Source: Acidithiobacillus ferrianus (GTDB taxonomy: Bacteria > Pseudomonadota > Gammaproteobacteria > Acidithiobacillales > Acidithiobacillaceae). From it: DNA of 64,000 nucleotides. A program made the position numbers and the translations under genes. Location of the stretch: positions 1 to 64,000 of the forward strand of contig NZ_WNJL01000001.1 of the NCBI RefSeq assembly GCF_010378095.1. The letters are read 5' to 3'. Below are positions 33,728-43,589 of this stretch, piece after piece. The notes under the pieces are model-generated. The model had not been told where the DNA came from and ran no database searches. It saw only the letters and a program-made list of their open reading frames with translations. Position 1 is the first letter of the stretch; each line of letters begins with the position of its first letter.

Positions 33728-36434
33728 TTTGGTTGGCCACACTGATATTTCCCGGGACACTTGCCACGATGCTCTTGCCATTGACAGTGGTGCTGCAGCC
33801 CTGGGCATTTTTGAGTTGTATCCGGATGGGTACGTATCCTTTAAGCCGCGCCGTGAAACCGCGGCCCATCGGGTCAAACCCAACGATGGGCGCATTGGCG
33901 CTCTCTATATAAGACTGATCGCCAGTCCCCGGAGCCAATGATAGATAGGCCGATCCCCGCCCATCCAAATGTACGTACCAATTACCATTGGGACTCCTGT
34001 TGTAACCCGCCACGCCAGAGCTGGCAGCGATATTGGGTCTACCGAGCGCCGGGGGCATACGCATTTCGCGCAAGGCATCGGCATCGCCGATCCAGAAACC
34101 ATCCGCCTGACGCGCCACATGGATGGTGAAGAAATTAAGCGCGATGCGCGCGTAGTCGTCGACATAAACCGGCGTAATGGGTTGCCGCAACACCCATGCG
34201 TACACTTTTTCCAGCGCCGCGAGCGAAGCCAGCTTGGTTGCGGTGTACCAGTGGGTGTATATATCGATGGGTTTTAGCCGATGCGGCGTATTGGTCATCT
34301 CGAAGGTCTGGATGACGTTCTCATAGCCCCAGAATGGGCCGAGCCACTGGTTGGTGAAATAATCTTCATTGGCATCCGGCGCGAATACTTGCAGGTACGG
34401 CCCCCGATGAATGCCAATCGGAGGCACTGCGGTGACGCTGGGGTCTTTTTTGCTGATATAACTAGGCGCACCATTGATGTTCATCAGTCCGGCCTCATAA
34501 GCCAAACTTACCACCTGGGCATCGGGCTCACAGTCCCCCGACCACTGGTCAATCACTACCTCTTTATCCGGGGGCGCCAGGTGTTTGTTGATCCATTTCG
34601 CGGCGCCCACCGCTTCCATGTAGGGGCTGAAGTGATAGCCGGGTACCGGCAGATTAATGTCCGGATAGTCTTTACCGGCCTCCAGAGCCGACCAGTCGAA
34701 GGGGTGGGACCACATGTGCGAGCCGATTTCGACATAGGGTAACTTGAATATCGCCCGAGCGATTTCAACCCCGAGTGGCGCCATCGCCGGGTAAAGCCCT
34801 CGGTCACCGGGCAGGAGATCGCCGACAATGATGGATCCGGTGACAGGCAGCCTATAGCGCTCCAGGATTCTGTGCATATAGACCTCCCCCGCAATATGAT
34901 AGGGAGGGAAGTCGGCACGGCTCACGAAACCGTCACCGTCGATATGCGCCATGAATAAGCGTCGGCCACTTTCGGTAGTCGTGTCCGGAACGGGCATTTG
35001 CGGAAGCCGCAAAGCCTTGCGATAGAGCGCGAAGGGATCCACCAGCCAGCGGCTATCTTGATTAGGCAGGGTTTCCAAAACGTAAGGCGCCAGAACGTAA
35101 CCCCCCCAGGGGGTAATGGCGGCTGCGTCCTCGGTGGCACCATCGCCGGTAAGTGACAGCCATACCCGGCTGTTCGCGGGCGCCCGCAAGCTGATAAAAT
35201 CATGCGCACGCGCCCGGATGGGCATTTCGTAGCCAAGGTATGGAGATTGGTGTTGGATCTGTACATTGGCCGGTAGTGTGTCGCCGGGTGTGGTCATATC
35301 GAAGCCCCTGTACAGGGTGTCGTTACCGCTGGTCGCAAAGTTTCCGACGAACAGCACGGGAATTCCCGCGGCACGGCATTTTTGCAGCCACTGATGGTAA
35401 GCACGCAGATTTTTGACCGGTTTGCCGTCACTCCAGACGATTACACCCGCAAACTCACCGGCATGCGGCGCGGGGGGTACCGGCTTACTGAAGGGCCGCA
35501 GGTCGGGTATGTAACCCAAATATTCCAGAGGCATAACCCCTGCGCTGAAAGCGGAACTATCCTCTTCTTTCTGGCCGCGGTCATAAAGCATCAAGACGTG
35601 GCGCGGCATGGGTTCCCGCAGCCCGGCGCCGACGGCTGTCAGATCGCTGTTGGTGACATAAGGGATAAATCCCAGATGTGTTATCTTTTGCGCCGCTTTC
35701 CACCAGTCGGCGCGCCCTATCCTGACGGGTAGATAATCGATGACGATGACCGGAGTGCCAGCAGCCTTGACCCTGTCCAGCTCCTTCAGAAGCGCTTCAC
35801 GGGTGTCTTTCTTCACCGGCTGATATTGCCGAGTGGCCTGATCCCATGCATCGAAGAGTGATTCGGCCGCGACTGCGACAATATCTTTTCTGATCTTCGG
35901 GAACACGGAAAAGCCGCGATTGGTGATGAGTTGCGCCGTGGGGTGTGCCGTTTTCAACGCCTTGATGAAAGCGATCAATCCAAGACGTTGTGCACTCAGC
36001 GCCCCCGGGGTCTTGCTGACCAGTTCGTAGGCGTCCAGGGTGTCCAGAAAAAAGGCGTGATACCCCTTTTGCCAGACAGGGTCGACCACATTGTGGAGCA
36101 GGTAAGCGCGGCATCTGGCGTCGCCCAGATTGATGATTTTTCCACCCCAATGGGAGTCCGTACCCATACTACAGTGGCTGGGCAGATCGTGATAGGCCTC
36201 GTTGCCGGGCACCGTTTCTCCGACGCTGATGTAAGCGAAAGGAGTCTGATGCCTCTTGAACGTGCCGGGTAGCCGCTCAGGTCCGGGGTTGACAATCACC
36301 CAGTCGAAATCCTGAAAACCGGAAGGGAGCGGACCGTTGCCATAATAAAAACCTACCGACGGATTGGCGAAAGCTGTGGCGATACCCATGAATATACCCA
36401 ACAATATTAGTTGTATACGAAAAAACCTAGGCAT
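33693..36434 (-). CDS. pelA: Pel deacetylase/glycoside hydrolase PelA
   Basis: A 913-aa periplasmic protein with signal peptide (residues ~1-23). The N-terminal hydrolase domain (VGFYYGNGPLPSGFQDFDWVIVNPG; DTLDAYEL around 131; Glu191 in AVAAESLFDAWD) corresponds to the PelA endo-hydrolase. The deacetylase domain holds the metal site Asp499/Asp501 in HIDGDGF and His573/His577 in GSHMWSHPFDW. PelA partly de-N-acetylates Pel, making it cationic, and can cleave it. AGGAG lies 7 bases before the ATG. It is the first gene of the operon and divergent from cbbL. Confidence 0.95.
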   Translation of the reverse strand: MPRFFRIQLILLGIFMGIATAFANPSVGFYYGNGPLPSGFQDFDWVIVNPGPERLPGTFKRHQTPFAYISVGETVPGNEAYHDLPSHCSMGTDSHWGGKIINLGDARCRAYLLHNVVDPVWQKGYHAFFLDTLDAYELVSKTPGALSAQRLGLIAFIKALKTAHPTAQLITNRGFSVFPKIRKDIVAVAAESLFDAWDQATRQYQPVKKDTREALLKELDRVKAAGTPVIVIDYLPVRIGRADWWKAAQKITHLGFIPYVTNSDLTAVGAGLREPMPRHVLMLYDRGQKEEDSSAFSAGVMPLEYLGYIPDLRPFSKPVPPAPHAGEFAGVIVWSDGKPVKNLRAYHQWLQKCRAAGIPVLFVGNFATSGNDTLYRGFDMTTPGDTLPANVQIQHQSPYLGYEMPIRARAHDFISLRAPANSRVWLSLTGDGATEDAAAITPWGGYVLAPYVLETLPNQDSRWLVDPFALYRKALRLPQMPVPDTTTESGRRLFMAHIDGDGFVSRADFPPYHIAGEVYMHRILERYRLPVTGSIIVGDLLPGDRGLYPAMAPLGVEIARAIFKLPYVEIGSHMWSHPFDWSALEAGKDYPDINLPVPGYHFSPYMEAVGAAKWINKHLAPPDKEVVIDQWSGDCEPDAQVVSLAYEAGLMNINGAPSYISKKDPSVTAVPPIGIHRGPYLQVFAPDANEDYFTNQWLGPFWGYENVIQTFEMTNTPHRLKPIDIYTHWYTATKLASLAALEKVYAWVLRQPITPVYVDDYARIALNFFTIHVARQADGFWIGDADALREMRMPPALGRPNIAASSGVAGYNRSPNGNWYVHLDGRGSAYLSLAPGTGDQSYIESANAPIVGFDPMGRGFTARLKGYVPIRIQLKNAQGCSTTVNGKSIVASVPGNISVANQNANLRVRCDKS

Positions 36435-36776
36435 CGCGTTTCTCCTTATCGGATCGCCATCAAGGTTCAGGTCGCTGCAAAGTTTTTCTTGTTAAGCAGT
36501 GAATCACGCGCCAGCGCCAGTCACGCGGGTTGTCGACGCGACGGATATATAGTCGATAACCGGATGCTGTGCCATGCGCCTCCTTCATGGTGAATATCCA
36601 ATTGATGATAGAAATCCTGTCCGGCGGGGCAATGTTGGTATTCGCTATAGCTTATGAAAAGAATCATAAATACTGATTAGTGTTTATGATTACGCCGCAC
36701 TATAGTCAGACGATCGCTACAGACGTAGCGATTGCGCCGGAGGTGCCGGCGTCGGGCAACTGCATGGAGGTGGCAA
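36435..36776. promoter_or_regulatory. Divergent pelA/cbbL control region
   Basis: These 342 bases contain no credible gene and must hold the promoters for both operons. Besides the palindrome described separately, a TATAGT at 36701-36706 is a good -10 candidate for cbbL. Its -35 position (around 36678-36683) falls inside the palindrome and is poor, as in activator-dependent promoters. GGAGGTGG at 36766-36773 is the cbbL ribosome site. No clear pelA promoter can be picked by eye. Confidence 0.6.
36662..36691. promoter_or_regulatory. Near-perfect palindrome, probable CbbR-type operator
   Basis: AATCATAAATACT - GATT - AGTGTTTATGATT: 13-base arms matching at 12 of 13 positions around a 4-base spacer. 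It contains T-N11-A type half-sites as used by LysR-family regulators and overlaps the -35 position of the candidate cbbL promoter. CbbR is the usual LysR-type activator of cbbLS, so this is the best candidate site. No cbbR gene lies next to it. Confidence 0.6.
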
Positions 36777-38198
36777 ATGGCCGTTAAGACCTATAACGCG
36801 GGTGTGAAGGAATACCGGAACACCTATTGGGAACCGGATTACGACGTCAAGGATACCGATATCCTGGCCGTGTTCAAGATTACTCCCCAGGCGGGTGTGG
36901 ATCGTGAGGAAGCCGCTGCCGCGGTTGCCGCCGAATCCTCCACCGGCACCTGGACCACGGTGTGGACCGATCTCCTCACCGATCTCGACTACTACAAGGG
37001 ACGTGCGTATAAGATCGAGGACGTTCCCGGGGATGACACCTGTTTCTATGCGTTCATCGCCTACCCCATCGACCTGTTCGAGGAAGGTTCCGTGGTCAAT
37101 GTCTTCACTTCGCTGGTCGGCAACGTGTTCGGCTTCAAGGCCGTGCGCGCCTTACGTCTGGAAGACGTGCGTTTCCCGATCGCGTACGTCAAGACCTGCG
37201 GTGGCCCACCCCACGGCATTCAGGTCGAGCGCGACATCATGAACAAGTATGGTCGTCCGCTGCTGGGCTGCACCATCAAGCCCAAGCTGGGGCTGTCGGC
37301 CAAAAATTACGGCCGCGCCTGCTATGAGGGATTGCGTGGCGGCCTGGATTTCACCAAGGACGACGAAAACGTCAACAGCCAGCCCTTCATGCGCTGGAAG
37401 CAGCGTTTCGATTTCGTCATGGAAGCGATCGAAAAGGCGGAACGGGAGACGGGCGAGCGCAAGGGGCATTACCTGAACGTCACCGCGCCGACCCCGGAAG
37501 AGATGTACAAGCGCGCGGAATACGCCAAGGAAATCGGCGCGCCCATCATCATGCACGACTATATCACCGGCGGTTTCTGCGCCAACACGGGTCTGGCCAA
37601 CTGGTGCCGCGATAACGGCCTGTTGTTGCACATCCACCGCGCCATGCACGCGGTGCTCGACCGTAACCCGCACCACGGTATCCACTTCCGCGTGCTGACC
37701 AAGATCCTCCGCCTGTCCGGCGGCGACCACCTGCACTCCGGTACGGTGGTGGGCAAGCTCGAAGGCGACCGCGAGGCGACCCTGGGCTGGATCGACATCA
37801 TGCGGGATAGATTCATCAAGGAAGATCGCAGCCGCGGCATCTTCTTCGACCAGGACTGGGGCTCCATGCCGGGCGTCATGCCGGTCGCTTCCGGGGGTAT
37901 TCACGTCTGGCACATGCCGGCGCTGGTCACCATCTTTGGGGATGACTCGGTGTTGCAGTTCGGCGGTGGCACGCTGGGCCATCCCTGGGGCAACGCGGCG
38001 GGTGCCGCGGCCAACCGTGTCGCGTTGGAAGCCTGCGTGGAAGCCCGCAATCGCGGCGTCCCCGTCGAGAAGGAAGGCAAGGCGATCCTCACCGAGGCGG
38101 CCAAGCACTCCCCCGAACTCAAGATCGCCATGGAAACCTGGAAAGAGATCAAGTTCGAGTTCGATACGGTCGACAAGCTGGACGTCTCCCACAAGTAA
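36777..38198 (+). CDS. cbbL: RuBisCO large subunit, form IA
   Basis: A 473-aa ribulose-1,5-bisphosphate carboxylase large chain. Key residues are TIKPK (Lys168/170), the carbamylated lysine Lys194 in [29 protein letters not shown] and [18 protein letters not shown] (loop 6). Form I is shown by the cbbS partner, and form IA by overall sequence and the cbbQ/cbbO neighbours. I chose the ATG at 36777 for its GGAGGTGG ribosome site. No carboxysome genes follow, so this is the non-carboxysomal (IAq) type, cytosolic. Confidence 0.98.
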   Translation: MAVKTYNAGVKEYRNTYWEPDYDVKDTDILAVFKITPQAGVDREEAAAAVAAESSTGTWTTVWTDLLTDLDYYKGRAYKIEDVPGDDTCFYAFIAYPIDLFEEGSVVNVFTSLVGNVFGFKAVRALRLEDVRFPIAYVKTCGGPPHGIQVERDIMNKYGRPLLGCTIKPKLGLSAKNYGRACYEGLRGGLDFTKDDENVNSQPFMRWKQRFDFVMEAIEKAERETGERKGHYLNVTAPTPEEMYKRAEYAKEIGAPIIMHDYITGGFCANTGLANWCRDNGLLLHIHRAMHAVLDRNPHHGIHFRVLTKILRLSGGDHLHSGTVVGKLEGDREATLGWIDIMRDRFIKEDRSRGIFFDQDWGSMPGVMPVASGGIHVWHMPALVTIFGDDSVLQFGGGTLGHPWGNAAGAAANRVALEACVEARNRGVPVEKEGKAILTEAAKHSPELKIAMETWKEIKFEFDTVDKLDVSHK

Positions 38199-38273
38199 GC
38201 ACGTTTATCGTGTACCCCGGCGGGGACGCCTTGATCCTCGCTCCGGCGGGCACGTCATGCCTAGGAGCTTTTT

Positions 38274-38630
38274 ATGAGTGAAGTGCAGGATTACCAATCC
38301 CGTCTCTCCGACCCGGCGAGCCGGAAGTTCGAGACCTTGTCCTATCTGCCCGCCCTGACCGCGGCGCAGATCCGTCACCAGGTCGAATACATCGTCTCCA
38401 AGGGCTGGAACCCGGCTATTGAGCACACCGAGCCGGAAAATGCCTTTGATCACTACTGGTATATGTGGAAGCTGCCCATGTTCGGTGAAACCGACGTGGA
38501 CCGCATCCTGAAAGAGGCGGAGGCCTGTCACAAGGCCAATCCCCATAACCACGTCCGTCTGGTCGGTTATGACAACTACAAGCAATCCCAGGGCGCCGCT
38601 CTGGTGGTTTATCGGGGCAAGACCGTATAA
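38274..38630 (+). CDS. cbbS: RuBisCO small subunit, form I
   Basis: 118 aa. It contains [34 protein letters not shown] and [12 protein letters not shown], hallmarks of the form I small chain. It starts 75 bases after cbbL with a TAGGAG site 8 bases before the ATG, and assembles with CbbL as L8S8. The 156-base gap to cbbQ is longer than the cbbL-cbbS gap. Confidence 0.98.
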   Translation: MSEVQDYQSRLSDPASRKFETLSYLPALTAAQIRHQVEYIVSKGWNPAIEHTEPENAFDHYWYMWKLPMFGETDVDRILKEAEACHKANPHNHVRLVGYDNYKQSQGAALVVYRGKTV

Positions 38631-38658
38631 ATCCCGTGCCGTATCCGCAAGGCGTCTC

Positions 38659-38678
38659 GCGCCGGGCGGGTGCGGCGC
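38659..38678 (+). other. GC-rich hairpin between cbbS and cbbQ
   Basis: GCGCCG (38659-38664) pairs with CGGCGC (38673-38678) around an 8-base loop, without a T-run. It may stabilise the 3' end of a processed cbbLS transcript and lower cbbQO expression relative to RuBisCO. The role is inferred. Confidence 0.4.
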
Positions 38679-38786
38679 TTGTCGAGAACGTTCCCTGCCA
38701 ACCCTTCGGGTGGCCGATAGCGTGAATGCTCCCGTCAAGCGCCGTATTTCCCTGTCCAAGAATATTTGTCCGAGGAGAATCATCTC

Positions 38787-39590
38787 ATGAGCGACCAGTT
38801 GGCCGAATATCGTATCCAGAAAGAACCCTACTACCGCGCCACCGGTGACGAAGTGGAGCTGTATGACGCCGCCTACGGCGTGCGCATGCCGATGATGCTC
38901 AAGGGTCCCACGGGTTGCGGCAAGACCCGCTTCGTGGAATACATGGCCTATAAGTTGGATAAGCCGTTGATTACGGTGGCCTGCAATGAAGATATGACCG
39001 CCTCCGACCTGGTCGGGCGGTTCCTGCTCGATCCGCAAGGGACCCGCTGGCAGGATGGTCCGCTGACTCTGGCGGCGCGTTTGGGTGCCATTTGCTATCT
39101 GGACGAAGTCGTGGAGGCCCGCCAGGACACCACCGTGGTCATCCATCCGCTGACCGATAATCGCCGGGTACTGCCGCTGGAAAAGAAGGGCGAACTCGTG
39201 CGGGCCCATCCCGATTTCCAATTGGTGATCTCGTATAATCCGGGTTATCAGAGTCTCATGAAGGACCTGAAGCAATCCACCAAGCAGCGTTTCGGCGCCC
39301 TGGATTTCAACTACCCCGATCACGAGACAGAGACGGAAATCGTCTCGCACGAGACCGGCGTCAGCAAGGACGTCGCCAGCAAGCTGGTATCCATCGCCGA
39401 GCGTGCCCGTAACCTGAAGGGACATGGTCTGGATGAGGGCATCTCCACCCGTATGCTGGTTTACGCGGGCTCGCTGATCAGCAAGGGTGTCGAAGCGAAG
39501 GCCGCCTGCCGGGTGACGCTGGTGCGTCCGATCACGGACGACCCCGACATGCGCGACGCGTTGGATGCGGCGGTGACCACTTATTTCTGA
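38787..39590 (+). CDS. cbbQ: RuBisCO activase ATPase CbbQ
   Basis: A 267-aa MoxR-class AAA+ ATPase. Walker A is [10 protein letters not shown] near residue 45, Walker B is [12 protein letters not shown], and sensor 1 lies in [12 protein letters not shown]. CbbQ rings with CbbO remove inhibitory sugar phosphates from form I RuBisCO. The ATG at 38787 follows a GAGGAG. The frame is open 7 codons upstream. Confidence 0.96.
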   Translation: MSDQLAEYRIQKEPYYRATGDEVELYDAAYGVRMPMMLKGPTGCGKTRFVEYMAYKLDKPLITVACNEDMTASDLVGRFLLDPQGTRWQDGPLTLAARLGAICYLDEVVEARQDTTVVIHPLTDNRRVLPLEKKGELVRAHPDFQLVISYNPGYQSLMKDLKQSTKQRFGALDFNYPDHETETEIVSHETGVSKDVASKLVSIAERARNLKGHGLDEGISTRMLVYAGSLISKGVEAKAACRVTLVRPITDDPDMRDALDAAVTTYF

Positions 39591-39641
39591 GTGCTCACGT
39601 TCGCCCCGCAGTGGAGAGATCGTAGCGATCCCGGAGGACGC

Positions 39642-41960
39642 ATGAAACGTCTGGAAGATTACGCGGAATTGCTGGAAGCCTTTGGTGAAGACAGCCAGGC
39701 TGTTCTGCGGAGCAACTGGCAGGAGGCCGCCCGGGTTTTCAGCCCCTTGGGCCTGGACCAATACCTGGATGGCGCCATGGGGATGCGCTCTCTGGGGAAG
39801 GGTGACGGGCTGGTGAGCAGTTACCTCGATTCGGCGCCGCAGGTCGCTCGCGAGGTGGGCGAGGACGCGGTCTGGGAACTGGTGAGCGCCGTCATGAAAA
39901 TGGCGTCCAAGACCAGTGGCGCGGTGTTGGAGGCGGTCGTGTCCACCAGCCCGACGGCGGCCAGTCGTCTGGCCGATCTGGAACTCTTCAAAAGCTACCT
40001 CGGCCTGCTGGACCGCCTGCTGGCCCAGGTGCCCCGGGCGGTGCGGCCGATGCTGGAACATATCGATCAGCTCTTCGGTTATCTGACCCTGGGGGGGTTG
40101 CGCCGCTGGGCGTTGTGGGGCGCGCACGCGCACCGCACGGATTTCGAGGCGCAGATCGCCTACTTTTCCCTGAAAAGTCCGGAAGCGCTGGCCATGCTCC
40201 AGCAGGAGCGTAAAGGGACCCTCTTCGTCGACATCCAGCGCCGTCTGCGGATGTATTTGCGGGCCTTGTGGGGGCGGGATTTCTTTCTGCGCCCCACCAG
40301 TGGCGATTTTGAAGACCGCGAAGGTTACCGGCCCTTCATCGAAGGCATCTTCATCCATATCCCCGATGCCTATGACGACTGGGAAGGCATCGATGGCATG
40401 ACCCGCTATCGCGCCGTCGCCGCCCACGCGGCAGCGCACGTCGCTTACCTGCCGAGGGCCATTTCCGCGGAGGCGCTCAATCCCGAGCAGATGGCGGTCA
40501 TCGGTCTGCTGGAAGACGCCCGGGTCGAGGCGCTGGCGATGCGCGCCTTTCCGGGGATTCGGGCCATCTGGCTACCTTTTCACACGGCCATCGCGGGGCC
40601 GGTGGCCAGCCTCGGCCATCTGTTCTCCCGCTTGGCGCGCGCGATGATCGATCCGGCTTATCAGGATGACCACCCGTGGGTGCGGGAAGGGCGGCAAGCC
40701 TTTCTGGAGGCCGAGGAGCGCTGGGAAGACCCGCAACTCTCCTGGGATTTGGGCGTGCGTCTCGCGCACAGCTTGCGGAAAGAGGGGATACCTTTCCATG
40801 TCCGCACGGATATCCCGGACATCCCCTATCGGGATGACAACCGCTATATCTGGGAGTTTGAAGAGGTGGACTGGGAAAATGAAGCGACGATCCTCCCCGG
40901 CGCCCAGGTGCGGAAATACGTCAACGTCATGGAAATGGTCAATGAGGTGGATACCGAATTGGCCGGTGACGACGCCCAGGAGGTCTGGGTGCTGCAATCC
41001 GAGCTTTTCCCCTATGAGGATATGGGACTGAGTTACAACCAGACGGAAGGCAAGGAGCCGGTTTCCGACCCCTACCACTATCCGGAGTGGGATTATCAGA
41101 TTCAGACCAGTCGCCCCCACTGGGCAACGGTGCTGGAGCGTCGACCCAGGGTCGGCGACAGGGGCGTCGTGCGTGAGGTGCTGGACAAGTACAAACCGGT
41201 CTCCAGCCGCCTCAAATACCTGATCGAGGCTTTGCAGCCGCAAGGGGTGCAGCGGCTGCGCAAACAGGAAGATGGCGATGAGATCGATCTGGAAGCGGCG
41301 GTGCGCGCTCTGGTCGACATTCGCATGGGATTGGCCCCGGACACCCGCATCCACCTGCGCAACCTGCGTAAGGTGCGTGACCTGGGTGTGCTGGTATTGA
41401 TGGATTTATCGGAGTCCACCAACGACACGGTCTATGGTTCGGAAGATACGGTTCTCCAGCTCACCCGGGATGCGACATCGCTGCTCGCGGATGCCATGCA
41501 CCGTATCGGCGATCCCTTCGCCATCCATGGTTTCCACTCCGACGGGCGGCATGACGTGGCTTACTACCGCTTCAAAGACTTTGACGAGGCGTATGGCGAT
41601 GTGGCCATGGGCCGTATCGCCGGCATGACGGGCAAGCTCTCCACTCGCATGGGGGCGGCGCTGCGCCACGCGGGACACTATCTTCGCCAGCAGCGGCAGA
41701 GCAAGAAGCTGCTGCTGGTCATCACCGATGGTGAGCCGGCGGATATCGATGTGCGGGATCCCCAGTATCTGCGTTACGATGCCAAACGGGCGGTGGAGGA
41801 ATTGGGGCGGGATGGTGTGATCACCTATTGCCTGAGTCTGGACCCGCACGCGGACGAATATGTGTCGCGGATCTTCGGGGCGCGCAACTATCAGGTGATC
41901 GATCATGTGGAACGCTTGCCGGAACGTTTGCCCATGCTGTACGCGGGGTTGACCCAGTAG
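39642..41960 (+). CDS. cbbO: RuBisCO activase adaptor CbbO (vWA domain)
   Basis: 772 aa. A long N-terminal helical part leads to a C-terminal von Willebrand A domain whose MIDAS starts DLSESTN, in LGVLVLMDLSESTND, with later LLLVITDGEPADIDV. CbbO links the CbbQ ring to RuBisCO through this domain. The ATG at 39642 has GGAGG 6 bases upstream. It is the last gene of cbbLSQO. Confidence 0.95.
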   Translation: MKRLEDYAELLEAFGEDSQAVLRSNWQEAARVFSPLGLDQYLDGAMGMRSLGKGDGLVSSYLDSAPQVAREVGEDAVWELVSAVMKMASKTSGAVLEAVVSTSPTAASRLADLELFKSYLGLLDRLLAQVPRAVRPMLEHIDQLFGYLTLGGLRRWALWGAHAHRTDFEAQIAYFSLKSPEALAMLQQERKGTLFVDIQRRLRMYLRALWGRDFFLRPTSGDFEDREGYRPFIEGIFIHIPDAYDDWEGIDGMTRYRAVAAHAAAHVAYLPRAISAEALNPEQMAVIGLLEDARVEALAMRAFPGIRAIWLPFHTAIAGPVASLGHLFSRLARAMIDPAYQDDHPWVREGRQAFLEAEERWEDPQLSWDLGVRLAHSLRKEGIPFHVRTDIPDIPYRDDNRYIWEFEEVDWENEATILPGAQVRKYVNVMEMVNEVDTELAGDDAQEVWVLQSELFPYEDMGLSYNQTEGKEPVSDPYHYPEWDYQIQTSRPHWATVLERRPRVGDRGVVREVLDKYKPVSSRLKYLIEALQPQGVQRLRKQEDGDEIDLEAAVRALVDIRMGLAPDTRIHLRNLRKVRDLGVLVLMDLSESTNDTVYGSEDTVLQLTRDATSLLADAMHRIGDPFAIHGFHSDGRHDVAYYRFKDFDEAYGDVAMGRIAGMTGKLSTRMGAALRHAGHYLRQQRQSKKLLLVITDGEPADIDVRDPQYLRYDAKRAVEELGRDGVITYCLSLDPHADEYVSRIFGARNYQVIDHVERLPERLPMLYAGLTQ

Positions 41961-42083
41961 CGCGGGGACGGGTCCCGGCGGACGCGCACCAACTGCGGGG
42001 AGACCCCGCTCTACCGCCGGGCGTGATACCGAATGCGACCTCCCGCCGCTGACTTGGCCGGGCGCTCCCGGGACGGCTTACGC

Positions 42084-42449
42084 TCAGGGCCTGGCGTCCC
42101 CCCGCTCCCGGCCGCCGCGCGCAAGGTTCGGCGCAGAGGCCTTCACCAGGGCACGCGCACGCTGCTGCGTGGTGGGGTCAATGGAGCAAACGGGCCGCCG
42201 ATGATAGCGTGCGTATAACCGCTCCCAATCGCGGCGCGCCTCGGCGGGTTTGCCCCGCGCCAAGGCCAGCATCCCGAAGCCGTCATCGTTCCAGCCGCAG
42301 TCGCCAAGCACCTCTTCCGGCCAGCGTTGCATGTAGGCGTCGCGCATGATTTTCCTGCCCAATTCGGCGAGATCCTCCGCAACCCCCGATGCCCGCGCCT
42401 GCGCTTTCCACACATCCCACTCGAACAGTAGTTCCTGAGTCGTTATCAT
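42084..42449 (-). CDS. Hypothetical protein
   Basis: A 121-aa protein starting MITTQELLFEWDVWKAQARASGVAEDLAELGRKIMRDAY. GGAGAG lies 7 bases before the ATG at 42447-42449. The middle (GFGMLALARGKPAEARRDWERLYARYH) looks helical and perhaps TPR-like. No family is recognised. The frame stays open far upstream, opposite yicC and gmk, but that is an antisense shadow. It converges on cbbO with 123 bases between them, which hold a GCGGGG/CCCCGC hairpin without a T-run. Confidence 0.65.
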   Translation of the reverse strand: MITTQELLFEWDVWKAQARASGVAEDLAELGRKIMRDAYMQRWPEEVLGDCGWNDDGFGMLALARGKPAEARRDWERLYARYHRRPVCSIDPTTQQRARALVKASAPNLARGGRERGDARP

Positions 42450-42501
42450 GTGACACTCTCCCGCAGTTATGCTGTATGGCCTGGTTTGTCCAGTCGGTGA
42501 T

Positions 42502-42524
42502 AGGGGTCGGCAGCCCCTTTTTTT
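42502..42524 (+). terminator. Intrinsic terminator reading rightward
   Basis: AGGGGT and GCCCCT pair around CGGCA, followed directly by six more T. This is a textbook rho-independent terminator on the plus strand. It lies between two divergent gene starts, so the transcript it stops must come from cbbO readthrough or from an unrecognised plus-strand start. Confidence 0.75.
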
Positions 42525-42692
42525 ACGCAGCCCTTTAGGTTTAGTTCGGGAGATCGGCGGTGTCAAGGAAGCGGTTTGGCGCGGTGGTTTCGCGCCCCTG
42601 CGCAGAGGTCGCCGGATGACCGGCCTTATGCTAAATTGCCCGGATGGTGCCTGCGATCCCCGCAGGTCGGGGCGGGCTTGGGAGCAAACAAC

Positions 42693-43556
42693 ATGATACG
42701 CAGTATGACCGGGTTTGCGCGCGGCGAGAGTCATGGTCCTTGGGGAGGACTGACTTGGGAACTGCGTACGGTGAATCATCGTTTTCTGGAGCTTGGACTG
42801 CGCTTGCCGGAGGGCATGGGGGCCTTGGAGACGCCGGTGCGCGCTCGCATCCAGAAACTGCTGACGCGCGGGCGGGTCGATGCGTGGTTGCGCTTTCAGC
42901 CGTCGGCGGGCGGGTCGTTGCGTCTGAATACGGCTCTGGCCATGGACTTGCGCGGGCTCTACACGGAGTTGGCGGACATGTGGGAGGTGCCGGACTCGGC
43001 ATTCAATGCGCTGGAAGCCCTGCGCTGGCCGGGGATGGTGCAGGTTGCGGGCAGCGATATGGAAACGCTGGAGACGGAGGTGCTCCGGTTGCTGGATCAG
43101 GCGCTGGCCGAGCTGCAGGCCGCCCGAGAGCGGGAAGGCGCTGCCCTGGCGCAACACCTCCTGGCTCGACTGGACGCCATCGCCGGGCAGACCAGTGCGG
43201 TACGCGCCCAACTGCCCGCGCTGGAAACCGCGCTGCGCGAGCGCTTGCAGGCGCGTCTGCAGGACCTGGCGCTGCAGGTGGACGCGGCGCGCTGGGAGCA
43301 GGAACTGTTGTTCTATCTGCAGCGTCAGGATGTGGCGGAAGAGTTGGATCGGCTGGATACCCACCTGACGGAATTGCGACAGATCTTGCGGCGTCGGGAA
43401 GCGGTGGGCCGGCGTCTCGACTTTCTGATCCAGGAACTCAATCGAGAGGCGAATACCCTGGCCTCCAAGGCCGCTGACAGCCAGATCACCCTCGCGGCCG
43501 TGGAGTTGAAGGTGCTGATCGAGCAGATGCGGGAGCAGGCGCAGAATGTGGAATAG
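42693..43556 (+). CDS. yicC: YicC family endoribonuclease-like protein
   Basis: 287 aa beginning MIRSMTGFARGES, the YicC signature, followed by GGLTWELRTVNHRFLELGLRLPEG. The C-terminus has DTHLTELRQILRRREAVGRRLDFLIQELNREANTLASKA, the conserved DUF1732 end. Members in E. coli and B. subtilis act on RNA. The ATG follows GGAG by 8 bases. It sits immediately upstream of gmk in the widely conserved yicC-gmk-rpoZ-spoT order. Confidence 0.95.
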   Translation: MIRSMTGFARGESHGPWGGLTWELRTVNHRFLELGLRLPEGMGALETPVRARIQKLLTRGRVDAWLRFQPSAGGSLRLNTALAMDLRGLYTELADMWEVPDSAFNALEALRWPGMVQVAGSDMETLETEVLRLLDQALAELQAAREREGAALAQHLLARLDAIAGQTSAVRAQLPALETALRERLQARLQDLALQVDAARWEQELLFYLQRQDVAEELDRLDTHLTELRQILRRREAVGRRLDFLIQELNREANTLASKAADSQITLAAVELKVLIEQMREQAQNVE

Positions 43557-43589
43557 CCTCTTGCGTGCGGATCGCGCCGGGAAGCCGCT

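Noticed and set aside
36435..36776. A cbbR regulator gene next to cbbL
   Set aside because: No open frame of LysR size exists here. The divergent gene is pelA.
38205..40439. 744-codon minus-strand open frame opposite cbbS/cbbQ/cbbO
   Set aside because: It covers three well-identified genes in the other direction and shows no domain. This is an antisense artefact of high GC third positions.
41961..42083. Terminator after cbbO (GCGGGG-AGA-CCCCGC hairpin)
   Set aside because: The stem is short and no T-run follows, so it cannot be called an intrinsic terminator.
36777..42083. Carboxysome genes with the RuBisCO operon
   Set aside because: cbbLS is followed by cbbQ and cbbO only. No shell or CsoS2-like sequence is present.
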